From Ixodes scapularis (taxonomy: Eukaryota; Arthropoda; Arachnida; Ixodida; Ixodidae): a stretch of DNA of 64,000 nt. This document shows positions 24,201 through 36,200 of the stretch, piece by piece. Below the pieces are notes generated by a model. It was not told the DNA's origin and did no database searches. It saw only the letters and a program-made list of their open reading frames with translations. The stretch lies in contig NW_024609880.1 of the NCBI RefSeq assembly GCF_016920785.2, positions 63,737,830-63,801,829 on the forward strand. Direction: 5' to 3'. Position numbers and translations under genes: made by a program. Every line of letters starts with the position of its first letter. Within the stretch, counting starts at the first letter, position 1.

Positions 24201-27200
24201 TCTTTGCCTCCGCTGCGGTCGGTCTTGAGGTAAAACAAAGTATAGTCTTTTTCTATTGTGCAAACAGATGGTACATCGGTTTGTTGCACACTGCAGTCAC
24301 TCTGTTTGCAATCATGAATTTTAATGCTACAGTCTAAGCTCGTTACAACAGACCCGGTTACAACAGACATTTGGATAAAACATACCAATTTGTGAAGTTC
24401 AGTTGGTGTTCCTCTATGTACCATTGACTGAACTTCATATCTGCATACAGCATACTCCTCTTACAACAGACCGAAATCTTGGTCAAAATCAAGGTCTGTT
24501 ATAACGAGATTCGACTGTATATCATTCTTTAGCTACCCCCCCCCCCCCCCCCCTTCCCCCGATTTTGTGGACCTTTCTGGCCTCCTAATGCGCAGTAGGT
24601 ATGTGCAGTAGACAATTTCAGAGAAGGATCGGGGGCCGAGTGGGCTAACGCACACCAGCTCGGAGCATGTGGAGCGAAAGCTTGCGCTGCAGAACCCACG
24701 ATCCTGGACTCAATCCCCACCCCTGCCCATTTCGATCTGGATGAGCATCGTACCAGCGTGCGGTCGTGTATCACTACTGCGTGATGCACGTTAAAGACCC
24801 CAGGCTAGCGTTTGTACTGCACAAGCTAAATTTCTTATCTGCAGCTGGGAGACTCGTCGCCCGTTGAGGCAGACCAAGTTCTAGGCAGTATAAACATACA
24901 CACAACCTAATTTTTAGACTATTTCAGCTCACTGTGCAGACTATTTCAGCTCACGTATGCAGAGGGCAGTCCACACTCCTTCTCAGTTGCACCCTCTTCG
25001 TAGGACCTGACGACCTTGACTTCGTCCTAGACGTCGTCCTTGAGATCGCCCTAGTGGTTGTCTTAAAGGTCGTTCAACATGTTGTCTTTGACGTCGTCTT
25101 CGAGAACATCCATGTTGTCTTTGACGTCGTCTTCGACAACATCCTTAGGTCGTCCTTGAAGCTGCCTTAGAGGTTGTTGTAGAGGTTGTCTTTGAGGTCG
25201 TCCTAGACGTCATTCTTAACGTCATCTTTGACGCCATCCTTGACGTCGTCCATGGCTTCATCCATGGCCTCGTCCATGGCCTTGTCTATGACCTCGTAAC
25301 AAGAGGAGGTAAACATGATGAATGCTATTGCAATTCACAGGCAACCAACAATGGTGATTTCTGCAGACAATTTTTAATGCTTTGGCTGTCACACTCCATG
25401 ATATTATATTCAGGCTCGAATCTTCGACTCTTAATAGTTAATAATAATAATAACTCTTAATTTTCAGCTTTTGCATGCAAAAATGAGTTTCATGAATATA
25501 AAATATTTTTTTATGTATTCCTTTTTTTTTATTTTAACATTAACTATTGGTTTGCAATGACTTAACCAGCTCACAGCTGCAAGGCCCCTGCCAATGAAAC
25601 AAGCTAAACTTTCTCCCAAATAATTTCAAGGTGCGTCTTCTGTTCCTGAAGTTTCTTCAAAAATGGTCCACAGGTGTCTGCTGCCTGCCAAACCTATTAA
25701 TCATTTTCATGCTCACATTAACCATGGTGATGAGTTGACGTCGCGCTTCTGCTTTCTGCTCCCATCGAGCAGTGCACAGATGCCTTGCGCAGCTCATCGT
25801 TTTCCTGTCCGAAAATGTCAGAAACTGCATTCAGATTCTCATCCCATTTCCTTGTTCCAGGTACTCTGTTCCTCAACCGAGGTCCCCATGAACTTCCACG
25901 TAGCTTACAAGCAGGTTTGTGGTCCACCACTTCTCTCTGTGTTCTCATACAAACTCTGTCTTCTGCAAGGCAGAACATCCTTTTGGCTTCCTCCTCTCCC
26001 CAAGTTTGAGGGAGAGAGGCAGAACACTAAAAGCATTACAGTGAACTGGAGCCACTAAGTAAGCTACGCTTAAAATATCAGCACTCCATTCAGCAACTGC
26101 CTTCTGTGCATCGCCATTTTGTTGCTTTGTGGCAACGAAATGGTAAAATCGGTGTTGGTCGCGATTACAAAATGCTTCTTCTTGAGCTTTAGATTTAGAT
26201 GGGTGCCAGAAAGCTGAGGAATTATTGTTTTGCTCTGTCGGAGTCTGTTTTAACATTTCTGGAGGACGAAAAATCAATTTCTTGCAATTTCAAATAAATG
26301 CTTCAGATAAATGGGAACAACGATTTTAAACTATAAGGTGGTTAAAGCATTGGTACTCAAAAGGTTGCCTGTTTACTGGCTTTGAATGAAACCTTGTAGT
26401 CTCTGGTGTAGTAAAATAGTCCTGAAGCTCCTAAATAGACCACACCTTGTGCTTCTTACAAGTACCAACATTTCCTGAAGTGTTAATTGTGTTTGATGGT
26501 GCAGGTTTTTTAGGAAGGTAATAGTGACATAAGGCAGCGGAATGAACTGAGAGATGCCACTTTCTTTCCGCAAATAGCCCCTCGTCACCCCTGTTGGTTG
26601 CCGTTACTTGTAAAAGACTGGTTCGGAACTTTAACCGCAGCCAATATCAACTTGCAGCAATGGGACGCATCCAGTGACGACGGCATTGCAACGATTTGAG
26701 GGAGAGAAGGGTGATCCAGTTTCTTTCTGCCGGCTTCTGTTTTGCGGTCCCTTTAAGAGTAGCTGTAAAGTCATCAGTTATTTTTATTGAGACATTCGAT
26801 AGACCCTTTCCAACATTCAGTCTGGCCACTTTGATAACTATCATCACCCAAGTATATAATCTATAATCTGTACATACTAATGGCAGCCTTTTGGTGGATA
26901 CTGAAGAAACAATTTGAAGACAGGCACCTATGCGGAGCTTGAACATTCCAGGCAATAGTTTGTTGTATAGAGGTTCTTTGTCACCGTGATGAGACTTAAA
27001 GGAGCTGTGCAACAATTTCAGGGCTTTGCTTAAAGGGACACTGACAGGGTATTTATGCTCGCCGAGGTTGTTAGTTGTACGTGACATATGAGGACTCAAC
27101 TACCCAGAACAGAATTTGCGGCTCGAAATTCGGTTTCTTTCCGCCCGAAAACCGCCGATCAAGAACTGGCCGGTTCGAGTCTCGCTCACTCTCTTTTCCG

Positions 27201-30200
27201 CGGTCACGGGCCATTTTCTAAGGTATCGATGCGACCACCAAATTTAATCAAAGTCGTGGGTCACTGAAGGCACACACTCAATATTAAAAATAGAAAAAAA
27301 TATGAAACCCATTTTTTGTGGCTTCTAAAAAGCTGCAAATACGTTGATTGAAAAAAAAAGTTCCACAGACAACCGGAAGCATTCTGTGCGTTCGTCGTTT
27401 CGCGTATTGTGGGACTCGCGGGGACGGCGATGGCAGCGGACGACGGGCGTGGGACCTCTATTTCAGAACTGTCGTTCGCGGTACCGGCGAATTCTGTCTA
27501 CCGTTAAAAGAGAAATTTGGGACTGATCAAAAGAATTGGTATTCATCCCGTACGACACGCCCGGCCACCAAGCCGATTTGCACGAAGACGTCGCCGAGCC
27601 GTCGCTCCCTTCTCGTGGCTGAAGACAACGCTCGCGCAAACGTCAAGCACGACGTGTCTACTTCGAGTTCATTATGCACGCGTACGATTTCTTTACTAGG
27701 TGCGAATGTCCCCAAAGCGTGGTGCTTCCCGACTTCGACCCGGGAGTGCTTTTGCTAAAGAAAAATTGACAGCAAACTTTCAAACTTACAGTTTACCGGC
27801 TGAATTATTACTAAGGAAAGAGATCCACCAGAAACGAGATGCCCCAGTAGCTCAGTGGGAAAGACGTCCGCTTCACACACCGAAGGTCCGGGTTCAATCC
27901 CCCGTGATTTTTTTTTTTTTTTTTTTTTTGCAAACAATTTTTGATGTTTACATATCTTTTTCTTTTTTTTACAATCATCACTGAAGAAACAAACAAAAAA
28001 AAAATAACAAACAAATGTTGTGGACGATACTTCGCTGAATTAAACGGTATGGGATTTCCGTTTTGACACCTGCGAACTCAATGTAATCACTTTCCACAAA
28101 GTGCAAGGAGCATATAAATCAGGTAGCGTCCGCTTTCCGAGGTGCCCGTAAATGTTCTACAGGAATTGCAGCCAGCCATTGGTCCCGATCCCGTTGATCT
28201 TTCGACAATGCCACTTTTTTTCGGATGCAGGACATGTGAGCCAGCTCTTCACGCAACATCTTGGGTTTATACTTTTCGGAGACGATCATGGAAATTCACC
28301 ACGGGCACTCACTACTCATCTCTAACTCCTCAATGTACAAAACAACTCATCTTGGAGTACATAACAACGAGCGGAACAAACATAACTGCAAAAGAATGGC
28401 ACGGCAAGCAGTTCCCGCACGCCGCATGTCGTGTCGTCTGCTACCGGAGAGGAGAAAAACAAAAAAAAAAAAAGCACGGTCGGGTGTAGCCACGTGACTT
28501 CCGCCAGTCACTCTCTTCTCTCCACTTCTCCGACCTCCGTCGGGTTTCGGTTTCGGTTTCGAGCAGTTGCGTCTTTTGGCTTTATTAAAGAAATACGCTA
28601 CTCTGTTGCAAAATATTAATTGGGTAGTCCCTCGACACCATAATGAAGCGCCTGGCAAAAAATAAAAAAATTTTTTTGGGGGGTGTCAGTGTCCCTTTAA
28701 GGGGGNNNNNNNNNNNNNNNNNNNNNNNNNNNNNNNNNNNNNNNNNNNNNNNNNNNNNNNNNNNNNNNNNNNNNNNNNNNNNNNNNNNNNNNNNNNNNNN
28801 NNNNNGCCCTCCCTAAATTGTATATTCTTGTATTTGTATTTCCAAAAACTTTTTGCCTCTTTTTAAATGCATTTCCGATACGTATCGCGATACATTTTTA
28901 CAGATATATTTGAGACTTGAGTATCAGGATCTTAACAACTATTTTTATCTATCGCAGTATTTGTATTTCCAAATACATTTTTGACTATTTCTGCCCAACC
29001 CTGCAACACAATGCAGCTGTCAAGTGACACTTTTAACGTTTAGGAATTAGAGGAATGGAATGGAACGATTCAGCCACTCCAGGAGTGGGAATGGGCCCAC
29101 TGCCCCCACTCCTAGGAGTTGAAAGGAATGGAATTATCGAAAACTCTAATTCCCCGGAATGGAATTGGAATGGAATGGGGGTGCCCATTCCGCAACACTG
29201 GTGCCGACAGTTACTTGGGTGGCGGCGACCACGACCAACTGACGAACGTTTATTTTCTTTGTTTTCCTTCCTCTCAAAACTCTGACTGACTGAACGTTTA
29301 TTTTTCTACGTGTTCTTCCCGCGCGTGCCGACTTCAAGCAGCAAGAAAACAGTACTTAAAACAGACCACGACGAACAAGAACGCTGGATCCACCGACTCC
29401 GACGAAGCGAGCTGCTCAGAATATAGGCCTAGCAGGCATTCCGACTCGGCGCTGCGTTGCTTCGTCGCAAGACCGTCTGCCTACGACCGGCTCGCGTGCT
29501 AAATGGAATATGCCCGCGCGACCCTTGTGGACCCTTTCGGTATTATAGTTTGATCGCTGACCTCAATTCTAAGAGGTGAGGTTAATCTCTTCCCCTTGTT
29601 TTCCGAGGCAGTGTTGACGAACACTCATCGAAAAGGGACTGTCGTCGATTCTATCTTGTTTTGTGTGATATAGAGCTGAAATAAACGGTGTATGGATTAC
29701 CTTCGTAACACGGTATGTACACTTTGTTATTGGTATGCCATTTTTATTCTGACAGACTGCACGTCACTGTCGAGCTATAACAGTTCGTGGGAGGTATACG
29801 TACAACCCCGGTCCAACCTTTCTTTGCCGAGTGTCGCGTCATTATCGAGTTGCAATCGTAAAAGAACGGTCCCGAAGCGCTTACAAACAGCGCGAATATA
29901 GCACTTCCACCAAGCGCGCGCGTCCGCTCCGAGTGTAAACAAGTATTTACGTGGCTCTTGCTGACACTCGTAATTCAAACGTATCTTTTTTAACGTCGGC
30001 TCGCTCCTGCATCTCCGAGGCCGCGAAAAACGCCATCTACGTCGCTTTGCAAACGACTGACACGGGCCGGCCCTTCTGCCAACAATGACAGGGTGGTTGA
30101 CTTCTGGAGTCTTCACCGGAAGACTCGCTGCACTTCCCAAAAGGCATACCGGCGTATGGGACTAGTCCCATGCTGTCGCTGTAGCGCAACATATCTCATT

Positions 30201-33200
30201 GAATTTCGCTCAGCTGCGATGCGGCGATGAGAGGCGCTGATTCAGGAAATACGTCGGTGACATCAGCGCAGTAAAACCTACCGGCGCACCCCAACTCGTT
30301 GCCGCTAATACTCCCATTCTCCTACTGCCGAGAGAACTTCCGGTTCCGGAAACGGCCTACGTCACGGCTTGTTTTGCGGTCAGTTGGAGAGAATGAAAAA
30401 GTCGATATTTCAATAATTTTTTGTGTAGAAGTTAATAAACCGAGACGAAAACGGATGCCTGTTCGGCATTCAGTGAGCATTGACGGTTTAATGTAAAAGT
30501 TATCTGGAAAAAGTAAAAAGGTCATTTCATGGTCCCTTTAAAATATCAACACTCCATTCAGCAACTGCCTTCTGTGCGTCGCCATTTTGTTGCATTGTGG
30601 CAACAAAGTGGCGAAATTGGCGTTGTTTGCGATTACAAAACACTTTTTCTTGAGCTTTAGGTTGAGATAGGGTGCCAGAAAGCTGAGGAAATATTGTTTT
30701 GCTCTGTCGGGGCCTGTTTTAATGTTTTTGGAGGACGGATAATCAATTTCCTGCCATTTCAAATACAGTATAATTCTGTGTAAAATATTAAAAAAAAAAA
30801 AAAAATCGTAGAAATTATTTGTGTATGCGTTGCACCCCCTTGTTTTAGAGGTGCGCCGACTGTAATGCATGAAAGTTTCTATGAATATATATCGCTAGGT
30901 GGTGCTAGCCACCGCCCGAGCACGTAGCGGCACGTCTCCGCATCCCCGATATTTGCTCTCCACTCATCCGTATCACCGTATGGCACAATGGCTGCCGACC
31001 TCGATCGTGGTCGGCCGCACCGTCGGGATGCGTTTATGTTGCGCCGGAAGACATTGAGAAAAGATAAAGGATATGTCCGTTTCCGTGGCAAGCGCGAGGA
31101 ATGGGGATTCAGCGGGCTCGGCTCGCGCGTGCACTCAGGTTTCTGATCGCCACTGTACGCTCTTGGGAGGTTTTCTTTTCTTCTTCGATTCGTGTCAAAG
31201 CGTTGGGATTTGTCTGCCTTTTCGCGCAATCAGAGCTAAGGGCAAGTACCACTTCAACAGTCATACGGGATTCAAGTCGAAAGTTGCCGTGCATGCTATC
31301 AAGTACAAAAAAAAAAGATGCATATTGCGCAGTATGTAAACTAATTGAATCCGACTGAAGGCGTTTTCCACCAGTGCAGCCGAGCGCACTCATGTACGTT
31401 CATTTCGAAATGTGGATACAGATATTTTTTTTATCCGTGTATGGGCCGCACCTTGAAAATTTGCCCTCAAATCGGGAAAAAATAGTGCGGCCCTTACACG
31501 AGTTTATACGGTAAAAGCTTCAGATAAATGGGAACGATTTTAAACTATAAGATGGTTAAGGGGGAACACTGGTCTTGGAGCTTTTTTTTTCTTATTTTAT
31601 GACCAAACTCAATGAAACTGCACAAGCTTGTTCAGCTTTTTGGGCTGATTTCATATATCTGGTCATTTTCTTAGTCAGTAGAATTGTCCTCAAGAGAATT
31701 AAAACTTGCCCGCCTTTGTTTGGAGCAACGATAGGAAAAAAACTGTTCGATAAAATATCCTTTTTAACACATGGCTATATACTATGAAGTGTAGAGAATA
31801 CAATGTTGGAAGTACTTTTAAGATAAACCCATTGTTAGTGATTTTACCACACATTGAAGTTCAGTGCTCAGTGTAGGGCTAACAAGTAATAAAATAAAAG
31901 ATAAAATAAAAATTTTTCTAGGCTTATATTAAAAAATCTACTCTCAACATTGTATGCATCACACGTTTAGCTGCATATTTCAGATAAAAGTTATATTTCT
32001 GTCTGCAGTAGATGCTGAGATATCCCTCCTGCAAATTTTCAATGAGTCCAAAAATTGTGTTTTGGGAAAATAATGTTTTACAGTCAACTTCAATACACAT
32101 TCAGCCCATATAGACATTATGAATTGATATATGGCTCAATTATTCATCCACGAAATTAGAAGCCTGGTAGATTCGGAAGAACAGCAGCTATGGCCATTTT
32201 CAAGAGAATGCAGTTTTAGAAAGTTTTTGGCTCCAAAGACCCATGTCCCCCCTTAAAGCATTGGTACTCGAAAGGGTTGCTTGTTTACTGGCTTTGAATG
32301 GGACCTTGCAGTCCCCGGCGTAGTGAAATAGTCCTGAAGCTCCTAAATAGACCACACTCTGTGCTTCTTACAAGTACCAACATTTCTTGAAGTGCTACTA
32401 ATTGTGTTCGATGGTGCAGGTTTGAGGAAGGTAATAGCGACATAAGGCAGCGGAATGAACTGAGAGGTGCCACTTTGTTCCCGTAGAAAGTCCCTCGTCA
32501 TCCCTGTTGGTTGCTGTTACTTGTAAAAGACTGGTTCGGAACTTTAATTGCAGCCAATAGCAACTAGCAGCAATGGGATACATCCAGTGACGACGGCATT
32601 GCAACGATTCGAGGGAGGGAAGGACGATCCGGTTTCTCTCTGCCGGCTTCTGTTTCGCGGTCCCTTTTAGAGTGGCCATAAAGTTGTCAGTTAATTGTAT
32701 TGAGACATTCAATAGACCCTTTCCGAAATTCAGTCTGGCCAGTTTGATAACTATCATCATCTAAGTACATAATCTGTAATATGTACATACTAATGGCAGC
32801 TAGCCTTTTGGTGGATACTGAAGAAAAAATTTGAAGACGGGCACCTATACGGAGCTTGAACATCCCAGGCATTAGTTTGTTGTATAGCTGTTCTTTGTCA
32901 CCGTGATGAGACTTACGAGCTGCTGTGCGCTACGCATTTAAGGGTGTTGTGTAAATCCTTGGACTGCTCGGCTTCGCCACACTTGAGACAGCTCATGACA
33001 ATAAAGTGTGATGAATGTTATGGAGATTTTTTTTTATTAGACTAAGTGTCTCGTACATAGCGGTAGTTGCTTGACACCAGGTAAAATGAAACAAATAGAG
33101 AAAACCGTGTACATCGAAAGGCGTAGTAACTTTTGTACATCTGCCGTTAATAACTAGGCACTATATTTCAACCGCCATTGGCATACATAAATTTAGGCTG

Positions 33201-36200
33201 ATATTTGAACCACTAAATGGCACTGAATTTGTGAAAGGGTCTATAGTAGTTATGCCGTTTTACGGTGCTCTCACGCTAAAGAATCCTGTACGGTTGGTGT
33301 CGCACGGCACCTGACGGGATCACCCAAGAGCAGCTTTTCCTGGTCCGGAGACTCTGGATAGTGCATAGATGTTCCACATGTTTCTTTAGCTGCTCGTTTG
33401 TGGTGCAATGCCCAGATAGCAGAGCTGATGCCCAAGGACGCTGTGATTGTGAACGAGGGCGCCAACACGATGGACATTGGACGCACCATGCTGCCTAACT
33501 ACCTCCCACGCCACAGGCAAGGCCACATTTTGTTAATGTGCTGGTTCGATGCCTAGTTGTTGATTTTATTCTCTTTGTAAGGAAGTTAATAGTGTTGTAT
33601 GAATACTCAAAATGTTGAGTAGTAGTTTCGAATAATACACTATTCGATAATCGCTCCAAGAAGAACTGCAATATTTGTATTTTTCGCAATGTTTATCACG
33701 GTAGGTTAGTCCCGTTGAGTGTGTTTCTTACCGAGCACCAGTGAACTGCGGGGAAGCAATACTTGCGGAAGCGAGCTCTGCGGGTGTTGTCTCTCCGCAG
33801 TGTACCGGTGCTCAATTTGAAGTACACTCAACGGGGTAACCCGCCATAATCAACACTTGCAAAAGTATTAATTTCGCAATAGCGTGATAGGAAAACCCAT
33901 CTTCAAACCGGGATTCTTCACGCATACGCCTGGTGTACTTGGAAAAAAAAAAAGGAAACTTTGTGAAGGTTAAAGTCTTCATTGCTGTGAAATTTTTAAA
34001 ATTAAACTGGCTGTTATGCAAGAGTATATGTTAGGCAGAGATTCCCCGACAACCTGCATTCATCATTCGCGATTTTTCTTTTTCAAATTCAATATTGAAG
34101 AAAGAATATTTGCATATAGCAAGATTTTTTCAAATTAAAAAAAATGGGTATAGCAGGTATCTCTCTAGGATTAATTTTATGTCAAATCCATTTTTTACTT
34201 GCCATTTCAAGGTATCAGGCTTTGTAAGGTCACAGTCCATAAATATAGCTAGATTAAAATTAGCTTATAAATGAACAAGTGTAAGCTTGGGAACAACCTT
34301 CATGAGTTTAGCTGGGTTTTCAATTAAGCATGGTGAAACAGTAGTGAAGTACTTGGAAAATCTATTCGATAGTCGATTAGAAAATATTCTGTCAAAACCA
34401 CTACAGTGCCATCTGTTTATAATGGTACCACATATATAATGATGTACTGCTTATAATGATCAGTTTCTAGAGTTTCTAGACTGGAGATGATCTGTTTCTT
34501 GTTCAGATACAACGAAAATCAGTTATAATGCCTGAATTTTTTGGCTTTTCTCATTATTGTTATAAGTGTATTGCACTGTATTCACTTTCAATTTGTTTCG
34601 AACTTAAAATCCACTATTTGCACATCACTAGAAACTGAAGCTCTTTGGTTGGTAGAAACGAAAAATCGAGGCCTTTAAAACACTTTGAGGATATTCAGTA
34701 TGATGAAGTATATAGATGCTTCAATTCAAAGCTAGAACTGGAGTAACTTAAGCAACAAAAAATAATTAAAAACTTATGGTTGAAAATTAAAATGATTCAA
34801 TATGGTTTATTGTGTGTTGGTCAATGACCTGCACAGCCTCGCTGCCCGCAGCTTCGTCATCGTACGATTGATCGGAGACTAATGTAGTACTCCATTGTTA
34901 CAGTGGAAAGAAGAGCTGTCTCTTCAGTCTTCCGAATCGAATAGTGGGGGAGTCATTCAAAGCCCCATCTTGTTATTCGGCTCTTTTTGCCATGTGTAGA
35001 AACCAGCAGAAACATGGTAGTGTTCAGTTGGCATTGCATTTGACAACCTTGTCCAGTCCTTTTCAGTGTTTCACTTCTCAAAAGTAGCCATGCTGCAAGA
35101 TGCCAATGAAAAAAACCTCTATTTACAGTTGTGTCTGCTGTCTTAGCTTTGAGCCAAGATCTGTAAGCATGCGGATCCAGCAGTCTTTCACATTTCTCTC
35201 TACCCCCCCTCCTGCAGGCTGGATGCAGGTACCTACGGCACAATGGGTGTGGGCATGGGCTTTGCCCTGGCGGCTGCCCTCTGGTGCAAGGGCCAATCGC
35301 CGACCAAGCGCGTAGTCTGCATTCAGGGGGACAGCGCCTTCGGCTTCTCGGCCATGGAGATGGAGACCGCTGCCAGGTGGGAGCACCAAGTGTGTTGGAT
35401 GTTTGGATCAGAGAATCAAACGAGTCTATTGGATGTTTGGATCGGTGACGAAGTGTGTTAACGCACCGGAGGTTGAAACACGTGGAGCAAAATCTCGCAC
35501 TGCAGAATCCCGGGTTCGATTCCCACCCCTGTCTGTTTCGATCTAGATGAGCATCACACCGGCTTGCGGTTGTGTCAACACTGCGTGGTGCACGTGAAAG
35601 ACCCCTGGCTAGCAGTGGTACTGCACTGACTAAATTTCTGGTCTACAGCGGAGACACCAGACAGCCATTGGGCCGACTAACAAATGCTCTGAAAAACGCA
35701 GAGCTTCGAAACAAAAATAAACTTCAAAAAATATTCTCCGACTTTCCTAAAAAAAAAGAACCTACAAAAACATACCTACAACCCTACCCATAAAACACAT
35801 GGCCCCACTCAAACAGTTACTACCTCTCTTAAATTTAGGCTCTCTATACCGACGAAACACAAACTTGAGCGTGAACTGGGTGCCGTGCGTGCTTGTTTGT
35901 TCGCTTTGTGTTCTGTGTCTGCGTTGGTGGTTGGCATGGTCGCTCTGCACGAAAGTCTGACTTCGGTCAAGCACCGATTGAGCGAATCATCACCACTCAA
36001 CGGTGGAGTGTCCCAGCATCGCCGGCACCTCGACAAAGAAGAGGAAGGCAACGTCCTTGAAACAAAATTGTGCAATCCTCGACAGATTAAGCTTAAACGT
36101 AAAGAATGCTGTCTACTGCCTTTGTAGTGGACAGCAACAACCATTTGCGATTGCGACAACCATTGCAGCTATCGACACGGTCTGTATGTAGCTCGCAGGA

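Larger units (their letters stand above)
23099..25860 (+). other. HACL1: HACL1 intron (2.8 kb) after exon e
   Basis: GT-AG intron with a good pyrimidine tract at its end (catttccttgttccag). It contains a pogo-like MITE (24328-24519), a C homopolymer, a SINE (24628-24912) and minisatellite array 2. Region 23160-24320 holds short repeated phrases such as ggtgcattcattatgcgag (23355, 23943, 24005) but no element with clear ends. Confidence 0.85.
30539..32930. repeat. Duplicated segment, copy B (with two transposon insertions)
   Basis: Same sequence as 26072-27010, split by insertions at 30766-31511 and 31560-32252. Similarity resumes on the far side of each insertion at the expected base. Confidence 0.8.
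25915..33415 (+). other. HACL1: HACL1 intron (7.5 kb, contains assembly gap) after exon f
   Basis: GT-AG. It holds a local duplication (26072-27010 and 30539-32930), a TTAA-flanked element (27030-28700), the 100-N gap, hAT-type ends next to the gap, a TA insertion (30766-31511) and a TTAA insertion (31560-32252). Sequence at 29205-30530 is GC-rich in part and unassigned. 32935-33415 shows nothing notable. Confidence 0.85.
33517..35217 (+). other. HACL1: HACL1 GC-AG intron (1.7 kb) after exon g
   Basis: Starts gcaagg and ends with a strong tract (ctaccccccctcctgcag). Contains a foldback (33711-33836) and a TACAGT-type MITE (34402-34580). Otherwise AT-rich and unassigned. Confidence 0.85.

Noticed and set aside
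25580..25640. RPLPM frame as a possible HACL1 exon
   Set aside because: In-frame stop after a few codons and no continuity with exon g.
27842..27906. Functional tRNA
   Set aside because: Acceptor ends do not pair and the D stem is broken. Called tRNA-like only.
33390..33415. Upstream acceptor (AG at 33388-33389) for HACL1 exon g
   Set aside because: It is in frame but would add ARLWCNAQ, which does not align with any HACL1, and would disturb the junction with exon f.
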